Counted from the stretch's first letter, positions 34,160 through 45,329 are shown. The stretch is 64,000 nt of DNA from Timema cristinae (GCA_039000515.1 JBCFYV010001001.1:8308333-8372332), one strand, 5' to 3'. A program made the numbers and translations. The notes: a model not told the origin generated them from the letters alone.

Positions 34160-34365
34160 TTGTAGCGTGTCTTATTACGGGTTAAGGCTATTACACATAT
34201 GTACTAATTACGCTAATGACGACGGGGAAGGTTGAATTTAGTGGAATTGTATTTGCACTCGCGTGGAAGGAGAGTGGATTTTTTTTAAAAAAAAACAGCC
34301 CTCAGTACACCAGACTGGGATTTGCAGTTTAGTTATATTGCGAGATGACACCTTAAACCAGGTTT
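34160..34365 (-). mobile_element. SINE-A copy, head truncated
   Basis: The minus strand shows TCCACTCTCCTTCCACGCG, then CATTAGCGTAATTAGTACAT and ACCCGTAATAAGACACGC. The head region is eroded. Confidence 0.7.
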
Positions 34366-34650
34366 GTCCAACCTTTTTCCTACTGAGGGCCATATAAGCT
34401 CTTGGGGAATTGGCCGGAGGGGCGCTATATGAAATTATAATACTTAATGCCCAAATATAGTAAATACATACATATACACATAAATTACACAAGTAGAATT
34501 ATACTTAAGACGCTGGCCTCATGGAGATTAGCTAGAATTTACGTCAGCTCCAAAAGCCTTAATGTATAGTGTTTATTTCTGTGATTCTAAGTATAGTATT
34601 TAAATTTGAATTGGTGGTCCACACAAATGATACAAAGGGGCCACGGGTAG
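34366..34650. mobile_element. Possible hAT-like nonautonomous element
   Basis: The left part CCAGGTTTGTCCAACCTTTT then TACTGAGGGCCA, and GGCCACGGG near 34640, resemble the ends of hAT-type nonautonomous elements, which often carry 'CAGG..GTCCAA' termini with GGCC-rich subterminal sequence. No 8 bp target duplication was identified. Confidence 0.3.
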
Positions 34651-35112
34651 GATATTCCTTCCTTTGACCATACAACCATCAAAGTGGGTAAATGAACTAG
34701 TTATATTAACATAAATGCCCACCAGCGTGGCTTTGTATGTATTGTTTATTAGTTTTCAACGACGTGTATCTTATTCATAAGCTATTCCTTGCCAGTTAAA
34801 CGAAAGAAGATTCTGTTAATTGATCGAGCTTTAACGAAGGGTTATTTGAGTGGTTACAGAGTGCTTGAATAAGATGGAGGCTGAGCATCATTTCCTTTCG
34901 GATTCACTTTGGTTGGTTTGTAAGAGCAATGTATTTTCATTCCCCCTGTCTCCTGCTACAATAACTCTTATGCGCGCGCGCACACATACACACACATATA
35001 TTTATATATGTATGTTTTTGTCCACCGTACATAGGACTATTAATTACTTTAGTTAAAAGTGTAAATAAAATATAAAATTTTAAAAATACTGAATAAAAAA
35101 TCATTTCGGCTT
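34651..35112. other. Unique flank before the duplicated block
   Basis: A CA/TA microrepeat lies at 34974-35011 (GCGCGCGCACACATACACAC). Nothing else was recognised. The base after 35112 is where similarity to the post-gap sequence begins. Confidence 0.5.
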
Positions 35113-37259
35113 ATAGATTAAACAAAGAGACTTGTTTTTGTGGTAAATAATTAAATATTTCTTGGAAAATCTGTTACACCCTCTCTGATTCCTCTTACTA
35201 CCCGACCAGTGAAAATAATAAAAGGGAGAGAGTGAATCAAGGTACAAGTTACAGGGAAATTATTAGACATCTTTAAAAGCAACAATATGAGAAGTTTATT
35301 CACATTAATAACAAGAGCGCAGATAACAATACATGGTCTCATTATATCATAATGAGTTATGTTGGAAAATTAAACTCGGCGACACAACAATACGTCACAG
35401 GTATATTTACTGAAAAGAAATTGGAAATCCAATCATTATCCAGACGGTTCAGTCTATATGAGACAACAACTATATATATAAAATAGAATAGAAGGGCCTA
35501 ATGGGCACCTTGAAATGGTTACGAAAGTTTTGTTATACACAGAAAACGAAGATATAAGTTACGTTACTTTAACTCAAAAACATAATATACGGAAATTTAC
35601 ACAACACGAGAGTTTGGCTACAGACATTAGTCAAAATCCCGTGGGACTATCTGAACCTAACTCAGAATACGAACTTAAACACTAAACAATACTTCAAATG
35701 TCCTGAAGATACATACATTAGAAAAATATTTTAAATGAGAAATAATTAATGAATGCCATCGTTAACTCAAAAACAAAAAATTACCAATTACTTTACTTTA
35801 CGGTTATTCAAAAAGCTAATCAAATAAGAAACGTAAATTCGAAGATTAGAAAAAATCATTACCACTATTAACAAATTCAAAACATATTAACTTTTAACTG
35901 TCCAAACATAAAATCCATTTATAAGAATGAATATCTACGAGAATGAAAACTACAAAAAGACTCTAGCGCCCACCTGGCGACAAACAGAAAGTTAATTTAA
36001 ATAGAAAGACCAAAAAAATATAGTAATTTTTGAAACAAAAGTTTAAAGTTTTATATTCAAAATATATTAGAGTCCAAAATAATTAGAGTCCAAAACACGA
36101 ATCGATATAGTTACAATTTGATACAGATTACAAGTTCATCCTGCCAATGTCCAGGTCGGACATAATGGTCCTGCGTCCATCGTCGACGGTAAGATAGTCA
36201 ATATTGGCACACATTCGTAGCCATTATATAGGGGTTTCATTGCACAAAAGGGGAGGTGGGATACACATTAACACGCTAGGTGACGTCAACATCTCTTGAT
36301 TTAATCACGTACACAAATATTTACACGGCGCCATCAGAAAATTCGCCGGTTTCTTCAATCTTCCGATGTTGTATAGGTGGTTCTTCTTCTCGCCACCAGA
36401 GGTCAGGAACGTAGTTATTCCTAGTCGTCTTCAAAGTTGTAGAGCTCTTGTATCCGCCAGTTGCAAGCAAGGCACCGGGACGTCTTGTAGATACATTGAA
36501 TCACGCTTGCCCCACTCGTCGTGTTAGTCCGCCCGGTGTAGGCCAGCCAAGCAGCTTCTAGTACAGGCAGAATTATTTGGTGAGTACACGTACAAACTAT
36601 TAACATAGAATTGGATTTGGTAGTGAAATATATTACTGTCCAGCATTGTTAATTATGTCTTATCAACCTACATGAACTACAACAGAGAAGATTACTATTG
36701 TAGGAATTCTAATTGAGATGTACATATCGGAGCGGGTAGTATGATTTACTACGATTCGTGCGTCTATGGCAGCATGGGGCGGGGTCCAATTGTAACATAT
36801 TACAACGTAATGTTACAAATCTATTAATTCTCACAGACCGTAAAAATAATATTGTTTTAAACGCCCAAAATATAGCCTACTTGTAAATCAATTATTTGTT
36901 TTTCGTCGTTTTATTGTTTTATAAATTTTGTGTACGGTTTTTATTTGTTCATGTGTAAATAAAGGGCCTTTTTATATAACTGTACTACCATGCAAAACTA
37001 CCGAATGAAGGCCGTCGTAACACCCATAGAAGATGAAAAGGACACGTTCTACCCTCTGGTGACTTGGAAGGACCCTAGGAAATAAAGCATAAGGGTTGAA
37101 AGGAGAATAGGGAAGGACGATAGGACGTGACTTGACTTAGCTCTTAACTAAAGTCATTCATGCGAATCTCATAAGAGAACCAACGCCGTTGGCTACTGGC
37201 ACAATAAGGTGCGATACGCTCTCTGTTCGGTTCTTTGGTACAGTCCACCTTTCTTGGCT
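35113..37259. other. Unclassified segment at the start of copy 1, locally GC-richer
   Basis: No SINE or MITE was recognised. 36120-36610 and 37000-37250 are clearly less AT-rich than the surroundings. A donor-like GTGAGTAC occurs at about 36579 on the plus strand. Both strands have short open frames in 36360-36606 (61 codons minus, 36421-36606). None gives a product I recognise. The segment could hold an exon, a UTR or an old LTR. Confidence 0.4.
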
Positions 37260-38020
37260 TTAAGGTGGGATGGTAGGGACGCGAATTAAGGGCAATATTT
37301 TTGTTGCTGCTATAGAAAAAATAAATGTTCCGCAAAATGAATCTAATATTTTTACATTATAAACAGAGAGTTTAATTTTCTTCACATGGTGACCTCAATA
37401 GTTTTTGAATAAACGGTCTCGTGTTATAGAGGTCAGAGCCCTTGGCTGCAAGCCTAAACGTCCCAGGTTCTATTCCCGGCTGGTACTGAGATACTTATCT
37501 TTGAAAGGGGAATAATTACCATGGTCGCAAAGGTTTGGTTAATTAGGCTTAAGTTAGGTTAAGTTAAGATATGCATTAGCTCTACCCCGTCATATTAACG
37601 CTCATCATTCTCTCATCTCATCTGGACATGGAAAGGGCCTCCACGGAAAGGATGTACGATTAGTACATTCAGTACTCCCCTGGGCAACGGTACATTAGTA
37701 CTGAACTAATCTTTCCGCAAATTGAGCTACAGATTGGTGTAGTACAGACGCGCAATTATTAATATTGTTATTATTATTTATTTAATATATGGTGAGGGTG
37801 TCCTAGAACTTGATGATTGCTTTTTCTCTTCATTTAAAAAGCTTATCATCAAATGCTAATATGCTCGTGATAAATATTCAAGAACTGTTAAGGATACAAT
37901 AATTAAACTCTCTGTTTCTAATGGAGATATATTTGATTTTTTTTTGCAGAAAAAAATTATTTGATAAGAAAACTGCAAGATCATTGATCTTTTATCGCGT
38001 CTTCCACACTACCACCTTAA
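37260..38020. mobile_element. TTAA-flanked inverted-repeat element with nested SINE-E, copy 1
   Basis: The left end is TTAAGGTGGGATGGTAGGG then ACGCGA; the right end is TCGCGTCTTCCACACTACC then ACCTTAA. The ends are inverted repeats of about 25 bp and both include TTAA, the target duplicated by piggyBac and Kolobok-type transposons. Internal blocks match the simpler 371 bp relative at 46633-47003: a GAGTTTAATTTTCTTCAC-like block, and GGGTGTCCTAGAACTTGATG against GGGTGTCCTGGAATTTAATG. Subtracting the nested SINE leaves about 420 bp, close to the relative. There is no transposase, so it is a MITE. Confidence 0.8.
37414..37755 (+). mobile_element. SINE-E-like copy nested in the TTAA element, copy 1
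   Basis: The head is CGGTCTCGTGTTATAGAGGT and the B box is CCAGGTTCTATTCCCGGC. The body has TTAATTAGGCTTAAGTTAGG, as in SINE-E, then a distinct 3' part (GGACATGGAAAGGGCCTCC, TACATTCAGTACTCCCC) and an ATT-rich 3' tail. It interrupts the inverted-repeat element, so it inserted later. Confidence 0.75.
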
Positions 38021-38124
38021 ACCCCGATGAAAGTTCAAAGGGTATTGGGATGGTAGGATACTCGCAGGAAGAAATTTTTAGGAAATACAAAACATTTATT
38101 TGTGCCCAAAATTGATAAATTTAA

Positions 38125-38290
38125 CTATATAATTTGTGTTATTTTATATGTATTGTTAATATGTACCAAAATTGACCGTTTCAGATCACATGACTTGACG
38201 TATGAATACGTGAAAGTAGATCTAGTAGCCTGTCTACCTGTCATAAAAGGTTTTTCCTATGAAAATTGGATTGTATATTTACATTCATGC
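38125..38290 (+). repeat. H repeat copy, copy 1
   Basis: TCAGATCACATGACTTGACG then ATACGTGAAAGTAGATCTAG, followed by TATGAAAATTGGATTGTA. The 97-codon frame at 38102-38395 runs through this repeat and is not a gene. Confidence 0.7.
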
Positions 38291-39369
38291 ACAGGCTGTC
38301 CGAAAATGATATTTACACCTTTTATCAATTATTTCACGTGGGTATTTTGCGAATCACTAAAATGCTCTTATTTTAAATTAGTTACTTTAATATAAAAATA
38401 CATATTTGGGCTTTCTGTGTTTACATTTCCTTGATTGGTAGCTCTATATTTATCGAAGTTGTAAAGATAATTTTCTGACATTTTGTATCTATATACCGAA
38501 GGATGTGTTCTACAATGGTCACTATTAATAAATTTTATTTTATGACACTGGTAGAAGAGTTACCTTTTGTCAAGGTTGAATATTTATTCTACTTGATTCT
38601 ATTCCCAATGCTGTCCATCCAGGCTGTTCGCATTTAATCATTTATTAAATTTTGACAATATCTTCTGAAAATAATAATGCTATAAATCTAACAGAAAAGT
38701 TTGACAATTCCATTTAAATGTGTGTTTTAGAATATTCGAGATTCAGTTAGCAGTTCAAACGCATGCAGAACATGATTTTTTTCTCTCCAAAGTTAAACTC
38801 TGTGAAATGTAACCGAATTCAGGGAATGACAAAATTCTTAAATTATTAGTTTGTAATATTATTTCAGTTGAGTATGAAATGGGATTAACCTTACTCGAAT
38901 CCATCGTGAAGAAGACTAACGTAATTGGGTTTTTTAAGAATCAGGATCTCTGATTTGTAATTTAAATAGGGTCACCTCATTCGTCAATTGTTAAAATCCC
39001 GTTCAAAAACTACCAACATACCTAAAGTGGAAGAAGAGGTTAAAATTAGTTTGAGCTTATAACTCTTTATCAGTTAAAATATCTATATAGGGGATATTCC
39101 TTGTTACTATAACTTAATAAATAATTTAAACAAAACCTTAGGCTTTAAGGACATAGTTTTATAATCTATTAAAATCAAAGAGTCTTACAATTTTTTAAAT
39201 CTAAATCTAATCATTTATAATAAATTTAGAGCCTCTAAAGATTTTCTGAGACTACATCTTACACTTTTATATCTAAGATTAGTTTATTTACTATAATATT
39301 ACTTACAAAAATTTTGTTTCTTACTTAACTTTTTATTCTTAACCTTATTTATTTATCTTTATTTTGAAT
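38291..39369. other. AT-rich stretch, no feature recognised
   Basis: Unique-looking sequence shared with copy 2 (54856-55944). No repeat family or gene recognised. Confidence 0.4.
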
Positions 39370-39510
39370 ACTATTACCCGTTCAGGTTATAAAATTAAGT
39401 ATTAATTACGCTAATGGTTTTTAAGGATTAGGGTGGCTTTATTTTGGGACGTGTACCCGCAATTTTCTGGAGGGAGAGTGGAAAACTATTTTGGAAAACC
39501 CCCCTCACCT
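39370..39510 (-). mobile_element. SINE-A fragment, 3' half, copy 1
   Basis: The minus strand has AATAGTTTTCCACTCTCC, CGGGTACACGTCC, CATTAGCGTAATTAATAC and ACCTGAACGGGTAATAG. The head half is missing. Confidence 0.7.
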
Positions 39511-39610
39511 GAACGTTATTTTCTTAACGTTCACAAATACCAGTTTCTTGGCGCACCGCAACATAAAATCCGTTCAGGCGATCTACATACCACCACTACA
39601 TTAATAAATT

Positions 39611-39903
39611 GGGGTCAATCTCAGTGGTATAGTGGTAAAGTGCTCGCCTAATGACTGATTCTCGTGGGTTCAAGCCCAGCCAGGGTCGATTAATTTTTCT
39701 TGAGAGATAAAAATACGTAGCACAACTTCCCTCGGAGGGTAAGTAAAGCCGTCGGTCCTATGTAAAATAACTTTGGATGTTATCTGAACACAACTTTCCA
39801 GGTAAAATTGATAGCTCTTTCGCTCTTGCTTATAGAAATTGTCATGAAATGATACAACCAGTCGGTTCAGAAAGTGCACGTTAAAGACTTTAAAAAATAT
39901 CAA
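39611..39903 (+). mobile_element. SINE-F copy, full length, copy 1
   Basis: The head is a glycine-tRNA-like sequence: CAGTGGTATAGTGGTAAAG contains the A box and GTGGGTTCAAGCCCAG the B box. The body has TTCTTGAGAGATAAAAATAC and CTTCCCTCGGAGGGTAAG. The tail GCTTATAGAAATTGTCATG then CAGTCGGTTCAGAAAGTGCA matches the tail of SINE-D at 18935-19165. The two minus frames at 39670-40130 are shadows. Confidence 0.82.
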
Positions 39904-40295
39904 GTATTGTACAATGTAGAATTTATCAAGAAAATTTAATCCATTTTTGAAAGGAGAGCAAAAAAACCATTAATGGGAAAGCACCCCAGGCGTAATGGTG
40001 TAATGTGTGCATTATTCATCGAGACGTAGTGAATGAAGTATACCAAAATTATTTTACTGCCTGGAAAATATACATGTTTCTCAAAATAGAACAGCCTAAA
40101 AATTAAAACTAGCTCTTTTAAGCATAACAAATTGACTTTGAATCTAATAAGAATGAAATAGATACAATTTTAACGCCAGGTTTCGCTAGACTAAGACTTA
40201 ATTATTTATCCAAATTAACAAATCACGGAAATTGCTATTAAATACCGAAGCTGTATATTTAATTTTTCTTTTATTTTGACCCTATTTTATATATC

Positions 40296-40566
40296 GACCG
40301 TCCAAGTGGCAGCTGCATGTTGGTCAAGATTGAGCCAACACTAATGGATACACGGTGTCATGTGGTCAGCACAACAAACCCCCCGGCTGTTAATCTCAGT
40401 TTTATATCCCTAAGCTTCTACTTCTTTATTCAAGTAGTTACTCCATTGTACTTATGAGGCTGAGTTGACCCCGTTCCAGACTCATTGGTTCACAGAAAAA
40501 TCTGAAAGTGGCGGAAATCGAACCCGAGACCTCTAGATCTGTATTCAGGAACTCTGAACACTATTT
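40296..40566 (-). mobile_element. SINE-C copy, copy 1
   Basis: The minus strand has the B-box region CTCGGGTTCGATTTCCGCC, AGATTTTTCTGTGAACC, TACTTGAATAAAGAAGTAG and TGTGCTGACCACATGAC. The first bases of the head are lost near 40566. Confidence 0.78.
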
Positions 40567-40983
40567 ATAAGATGTTAAAGTCAATTTTCTGTGTTCAGTA
40601 AATATATGAACACGTAACTTATTTATAAGAAATTCCTTTTTATTTTGGATTTATTATTAATTAAAGATAAGGGATATTGACAAATCTTCACCTAATATGG
40701 TTTAATATAGAAACAAATAATTGTTCCAAGCTATTATTTTTGCATGTCATTGGAAAATACTTCAATACAAAATAGATAATAATCCATTGAAAATTGTATT
40801 TCCCATAAACAGAGCTATAAGGACAAATTTAATCGAAACTCTTAAGTAAAAACGTAGATATCCTACTACTACGCACATTAATTCATTTATGAACTTTTTT
40901 TATATATAAAATCGCAAATAAAAAGGAATGACCAAGACCAAGTATTAATTTTTCAAAATTTTAACGATGATTTTAATACATAA

Positions 40984-41026
40984 AAGGTGTATAACCCTAA
41001 CGGGTGGTAAGACATGGTGCTAAAAA
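40984..41026 (+). mobile_element. SINE-A/B tail fragment, copy 1
   Basis: GTGTATAACCCTAACGGG, TGGTAAGACATGGTGCTAAA. Only the shared 3' tail cassette is present. Confidence 0.7.
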
Positions 41027-41380
41027 AAATTCACCAATTATTTTATTCGGGCGCTAAAGACACCATCTGTCACAATGACAATGACTTAAATTATATATAT
41101 GTAGATTTCTCTCTTCGAGGGTTTCGCCAATTTGCGCTGGAGTTAATGACTTTCTTTCCTAATTGAATCTAGCTCAGAAAGTTCGGAGTAGCTAGGAATA
41201 AATCAAGAAAATGAAAGTGCTGTTGGTAGTTCAGGTATTAGAGTATTGATTCTCCTTCTGGGTCTCGTCTTAACTTGAGTGTTGGCAGGTAATTATTCTG
41301 AGTGTGGGTAGGAGAATCCTAGTTCTAGCGGACTATGCCGCTTTTTGGCGAGTGGATCCAAGCTTTGTCAGGTGATACTT

Positions 41381-42380
41381 AGTGTTGGAAGGTGATGCTG
41401 AGTGTTGGAAGGTGATAATTAGTGTTGGAAGGGGATGCTAAGTGCTGGAAGGTGATGCCGACTATTTTAAGGTTATGATAAGTTCTGGAAGGTGATTCTG
41501 AGTGTTTGAAGGTAATGCTAAGGGTTGGAAGGTGATGCCGAATGTTGGAAGGTGATGCCGAGTGTTGGAAGGTGATGCCGAGTGTTTGAAGGTGATGTCG
41601 AGTGATGGAAGGTGATGCCAAATGTTGGAAGGTGATGCCGAATGTTGGAAGGTGATGCCGAGTGTTGGAAGGTGATGCCGAGTGTTTGAAGGTGATGTCG
41701 AGTGTTGGAAGGTGATGGCTAGTGTTGGAAGGTGATGCCAAATGTTGGAAGGTGATGCCGAGTGTTGGAAGGTGATGTCGAGTGTTGGAAGGTGATGCCG
41801 AGTGTTTGAAGGTGATGCCGAGTGTTGGAAGGTGATGCCAAATGTTGAAAGGTGATGCCGAGTGTTGGAAGGTGATGTCGAGTGTTTGAAGGTGATGTCG
41901 AGTGTTTGAAGGTGATGTCGAGTGTTTGAAGGTGATGTAGAGTGTTGGAAGGTGATGCCGAGTGTTTGAAGGTGATGTCGAGTGTTGGAAGGTGATGCCG
42001 AATGTTGGAAGGTGATGTCGAGTGTTTGAAGGTGATGTCGAGTGTTTGAAGGTGATGTAGAGTGTTGGAAGGTGATGCCAAGTGTTTGAAGGTGATGTCG
42101 AGTGTTTGAAGGTGATGTCGAGTGTTTGAAGGTGATGTAGAGTGTTGGAAGGTGATGCCGAGTGTTTGAAGGTGATGTCGAGTGTTGGAAGGTGATGCCG
42201 AATGTTTGAAGGTGATGGCTAGTGTTGGAAGGTGATGTCGAGTGTTGAAAGGTGATGCCGAGTGTTTGAAGGTGATGTAGAGTGTTGGAAGGTGATGCCG
42301 AGTGTTTGAAGGTGATGTCGAGTGTTGGAAGGTGATGCCGAATGTTTGAAGGTGATGGCTAGTGTTGGAAGGTGATGGTA
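41381..42380. repeat. Minisatellite, exactly 50 units of 20 bp, copy 1
   Basis: The consensus unit is AGTGTTGGAAGGTGATGCCG. All 50 units are exactly 20 bp, so the array is 1000 bp with no indel. Substitutions cluster at unit positions 2, 7 and 17-20 and define variants (TTTGAAGG, GATGTCG, GATGTAG, GATGGCT). Variant strings recur in order, for example around 42021-42080 and 42081-42140, which shows higher-order duplication. The first seven units are the most diverged, as expected at an array edge. The minus strand has no stop in any frame of the consensus, which explains long spurious frames. Confidence 0.97.
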
Positions 42381-42519
42381 TTCAATGAAAATGCTTGATG
42401 TCAACATATTTAGTCAAAAGTAGCATGTGGCTAGGGCTGAGAGATGCTATCAATATGAATGAAAAAAAATCCATCTCTTCATTCTACTCGTCCAGGATTT
42501 TTGAATTTCAACCACCCAA

Positions 42520-42690
42520 ATGATGTAGGGATGAGAAAGATATAATCTATAGGAAGTATATCCACACTTTCATCTATAAAGAGTTGCAAACCATTCTATG
42601 AAAAAAAATTCCACCAAAGAAAACTCCAGGATTCCAGCCCCGACTCCCCCTCACTGGCAAACCAGGCAATAGGAGACTGAAACATTTGTC
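42520..42690 (-). mobile_element. SINE-A copy, highly degraded, copy 1
   Basis: The minus strand has GGGGCTGGAATCCTGGAG at the B-box position and AATGGTTTGCAACTCTT as body marker. The ends are not definable. Confidence 0.45.
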
Positions 42691-42810
42691 TGCGTGTTTC
42701 CTAGGTTGGGTCACTGATTGATGATAAATCACCCATTTTTAATACAATAATAAGCATTTAATTAGAGTATTTTAGCATTAAAACATTTAAAAAACATTAA
42801 AAATCATTTA

Positions 42811-43103
42811 AAGTATTTAACATGTACTTTTTGAACTAATTGTTTATATCATTACACGAGATTTTCTATGACCGAGAGAGAAAGGGCTTAACCATTTTTC
42901 ATGTAAAGTTATTTTCCCATACATCCCAGGGATCTTTCAAATGCCCCAATCAACATGGGACTGACGACGTCTTTACTTCCCCTCTGAAGGAAGATGTGCT
43001 ACGGATTTATATCGTTCAAGAAAAATACGTTGACCTCGACTGGGTTTGAACCCAAGAGGATCGGATCCTGAAGTGAGCCTTTACCACAAGACCACCAAGG
43101 TCA
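42811..43103 (-). mobile_element. SINE-F copy, antisense, copy 1
   Basis: The minus strand has TGACCTTGGTGGTCTTGTGG as head, CTTGGGTTCAAACCCAGTC as B box, TCTTGAACGATATAAATCC and AGAGGGGAAGTAAAG as body. Its tail is TAGTTCAAAAAGTACATG. It matches 39611-39903 throughout. The frame at 42840-43049 is a shadow. Confidence 0.8.
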
Positions 43104-43805
43104 ATTATATTTTGAAAATGTTGAGTCAATAACAATTATTCTAACCAACCCACCCGTCCAAAGTGCTTATTTTTAAAAGATTTGTCCTTTATTTTATATC
43201 TTATTTTTATTGTCTCATTTCCTCGTCCAACTCTATCTTTTGAAAAATTAAACTTGTCTCATTTTTCATCTGAGAAACCCACTATGTTTTTACGTTGGCA
43301 ATCCTGTAGGCAGTTCACTTCAAAACAAGATCTCACTGTCGATTGATGAGAAAAGAGGTAGTGGGGGCGAAGGCGTGGGTGAAATTGAACGTAAAATAAC
43401 ATTATGTCAAATAAAGAATAATAAAAAGTAAGAGCAAAGAAGGAAGAAAATAGGGTTTTAAAATTCACAAGGATAGCATTTGAACACAGCTGCTTTCATT
43501 ACTGTGCTTGAGTAATAGTGTTCTCTCCCCTTGTGGAATTGTTGTGTGTTTCATTTCCATTCGGCTTCCCCTCCTACCTCCTCAATCCAAACTTCTATCC
43601 CCCGCATCCCCGAGCTCATTTATAAAATTAAGTCGGATACACATTTTTTATTTGGGCTTTAGCAATTATTTTTAAAGGGGGAAAAAATAACTCAACTTAA
43701 AGCGGCTATTTTTGAACGCAGGACATCCTTGTGAAATGATTCGCTAACAGCCTGATTTTATATGAAAGGGCCTTTTAGAAAAATCAAACTTTTTTTGTGA
43801 CGAAA

Positions 43806-43985
43806 ATTGATAACATTTGACTATAATTTTAGTGTTATTTTATAGGTATTGATTATCTATCACATATAAAAACTGCAGATATAATTATTTTACGCGTGAA
43901 AACGTAAAAGTGGATCTAGTAATTTTTATATGTGTCAAAGGGAGAGCCTTCCTAAGAAAATTGGATTGTATTTACAGTTCTGGAA
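43806..43985 (+). repeat. H repeat copy, copy 1
   Basis: TTAGTGTTATTTTATAGGTA, then ACGTAAAAGTGGATCTAG, then AAGAAAATTGGATTGTAT. The order matches the other H copies. Confidence 0.65.
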
Positions 43986-43997
43986 GCGTCTTAAATC

Positions 43998-44280
43998 TTA
44001 CTACCCATTTATTTCGATGATGCGGATGCCAAATCGTTGGTACCAAGGTTTTATTTCCACCGGATCTTGGTACTCGTTAGGGTTGAATTAATTACGCTAG
44101 TAGAGAAAGTATGAAGAAGGTATAGTTTGAAAGAAAATGTAGCCACAATTGCGTGTAAGGAAAGTTATTAACCATTTAGATAAAATAGCCCACAGTACAC
44201 CCACCTGGATTCGAGTGCCAGTCTGCCTGTTACCCAGAAAACTAAGGTATACAATCTTGACGTTTGATCCGAAAGTGAAG
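43998..44280 (-). mobile_element. SINE-A copy, diverged tail, copy 1
   Basis: The minus strand has a head with ACTTTCGGATCAAACGTC, TGGCACTCGAATCCAGGTG at the B box, and AATGGTTAATAACTTTCC as body. CTAGCGTAATTAATTC then leads to a tail interrupted by foreign sequence near 44010-44080. Confidence 0.6.
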
Positions 44281-44315
44281 AGAACCAAATAATAATGTTT
44301 ACATATGAGATTATA

Positions 44316-44460
44316 TTAAGGTGGGATTGTAGGGTACGCGAGAAAAGGTAAATGTATTTGCAGTTTTTATATAAAAACATTTTTACTGGCCAAGATAAAT
44401 AAAATATTGCTCCAGTAGAATAATAGAGTTTAATTTTCTTCACGTGGTGATATCAGCTTC
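44316..44460 (+). repeat. Left part of a TTAA inverted-repeat element, copy 1
   Basis: TTAAGGTGGGATTGTAGGG then TACGCGAGAAAAGG matches the left end of the elements at 37260 and 46633. GAGTTTAATTTTCTTCACG follows as in them. No matching right end was found, so this is 3' truncated. Confidence 0.65.
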
Positions 44461-44534
44461 TTTTTTATTTAGCATATGACAATTTTGACTGGTTGAAACA
44501 TAATGTTTAATTCGGTCATCTAGATGTGTAGACT

Positions 44535-44804
44535 TTAGCCAATATGGTGGCACAGAAAGTTGCCCTAGGTATACCTATGGAAGTTGTCTGCACGTCATAT
44601 CCTCAATGAGATGAAATGATATTAGTGATTATGGAGGTGTGAAGCCAAAAGTGATCTCAAACCTAGCTTAAGCTAACCAACCAAACCCTGGTGGCCGTTG
44701 GGATGATTCACTTTTCTGTAAAAATACCTTTGGTACTAGCTGGTAATTGAACCCGGGACCTCTAGTTCAAAGCTAGGTGCAATTACCACTATGCTACGGG
44801 GCCG
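44535..44804 (-). mobile_element. SINE-E copy, copy 1
   Basis: The minus strand opens with GGCCCCGTAGCATAGTGGTA, a strong A box. The B box is CCCGGGTTCAATTACCAGC. GGTTAGCTTAAGCTAGG and ATTGAGGATATGACGTGCAG follow as in 18430-18755. It is the best preserved SINE-E promoter in the window. Confidence 0.82.
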
Positions 44805-45329
44805 GTTATCATTTGTGGTTGAATTAATTTTTTGGGAATAGTGGCATTTGATTATAAACTTTTTAAGGTAAAAGAAAAAAAATGTTCATGACATTCCAGG
44901 AAACTCTTGACAGACAACGGTTGAGGTCACTTTGCGAAGAAAATTACCCTCTGTTTCTTCTGAGAAATATTTTATTAAAAATAATAACAGATAAATTCTT
45001 GATTGAATGACTTGTTGCAACGAATAGAAAGAAAGCTGGGAGAGGTGTCGTTTTAAAGTTCTCATCGTGTCGTGAAGGAGAAGATATATGTTTTTATTCA
45101 ACCGAAAGCTAAATATCTATTTAAAGTTGATATAGTTTTTGACATTTAGCTAGAAAGTCGAATTAGGGCTTATTATATAGATCTTATCCCAATAAAAAAT
45201 TTAGAAGTGCAATAATCCGCAGCCATCGCTGCAACGATCCAATAAATAGAAATAGCAAATTGATAATATTATTTGCCGTTTGTCCTGCTATCCTTTGGCC
45301 CGTTTGTCAGATAAAGAGTTTAAGCAAAG

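Noticed and set aside
36421..36606. 61-codon cysteine-containing minus frame, considered as a small secreted protein
   Set aside because: No signal peptide-like start, and the frame is disrupted by an indel in copy 2. The cysteine pattern matches no family I can name.
38102..38395. 97-codon plus frame, extended to 114 codons in copy 2 (54703-55047)
   Set aside because: It lies over an H repeat present in both orientations elsewhere with different frames. The length change is due to a one-base indel.
41381..42380. CRISPR-like regular repeats
   Set aside because: The 20 bp units are contiguous, with no unique spacers. It is a minisatellite in a eukaryotic context.
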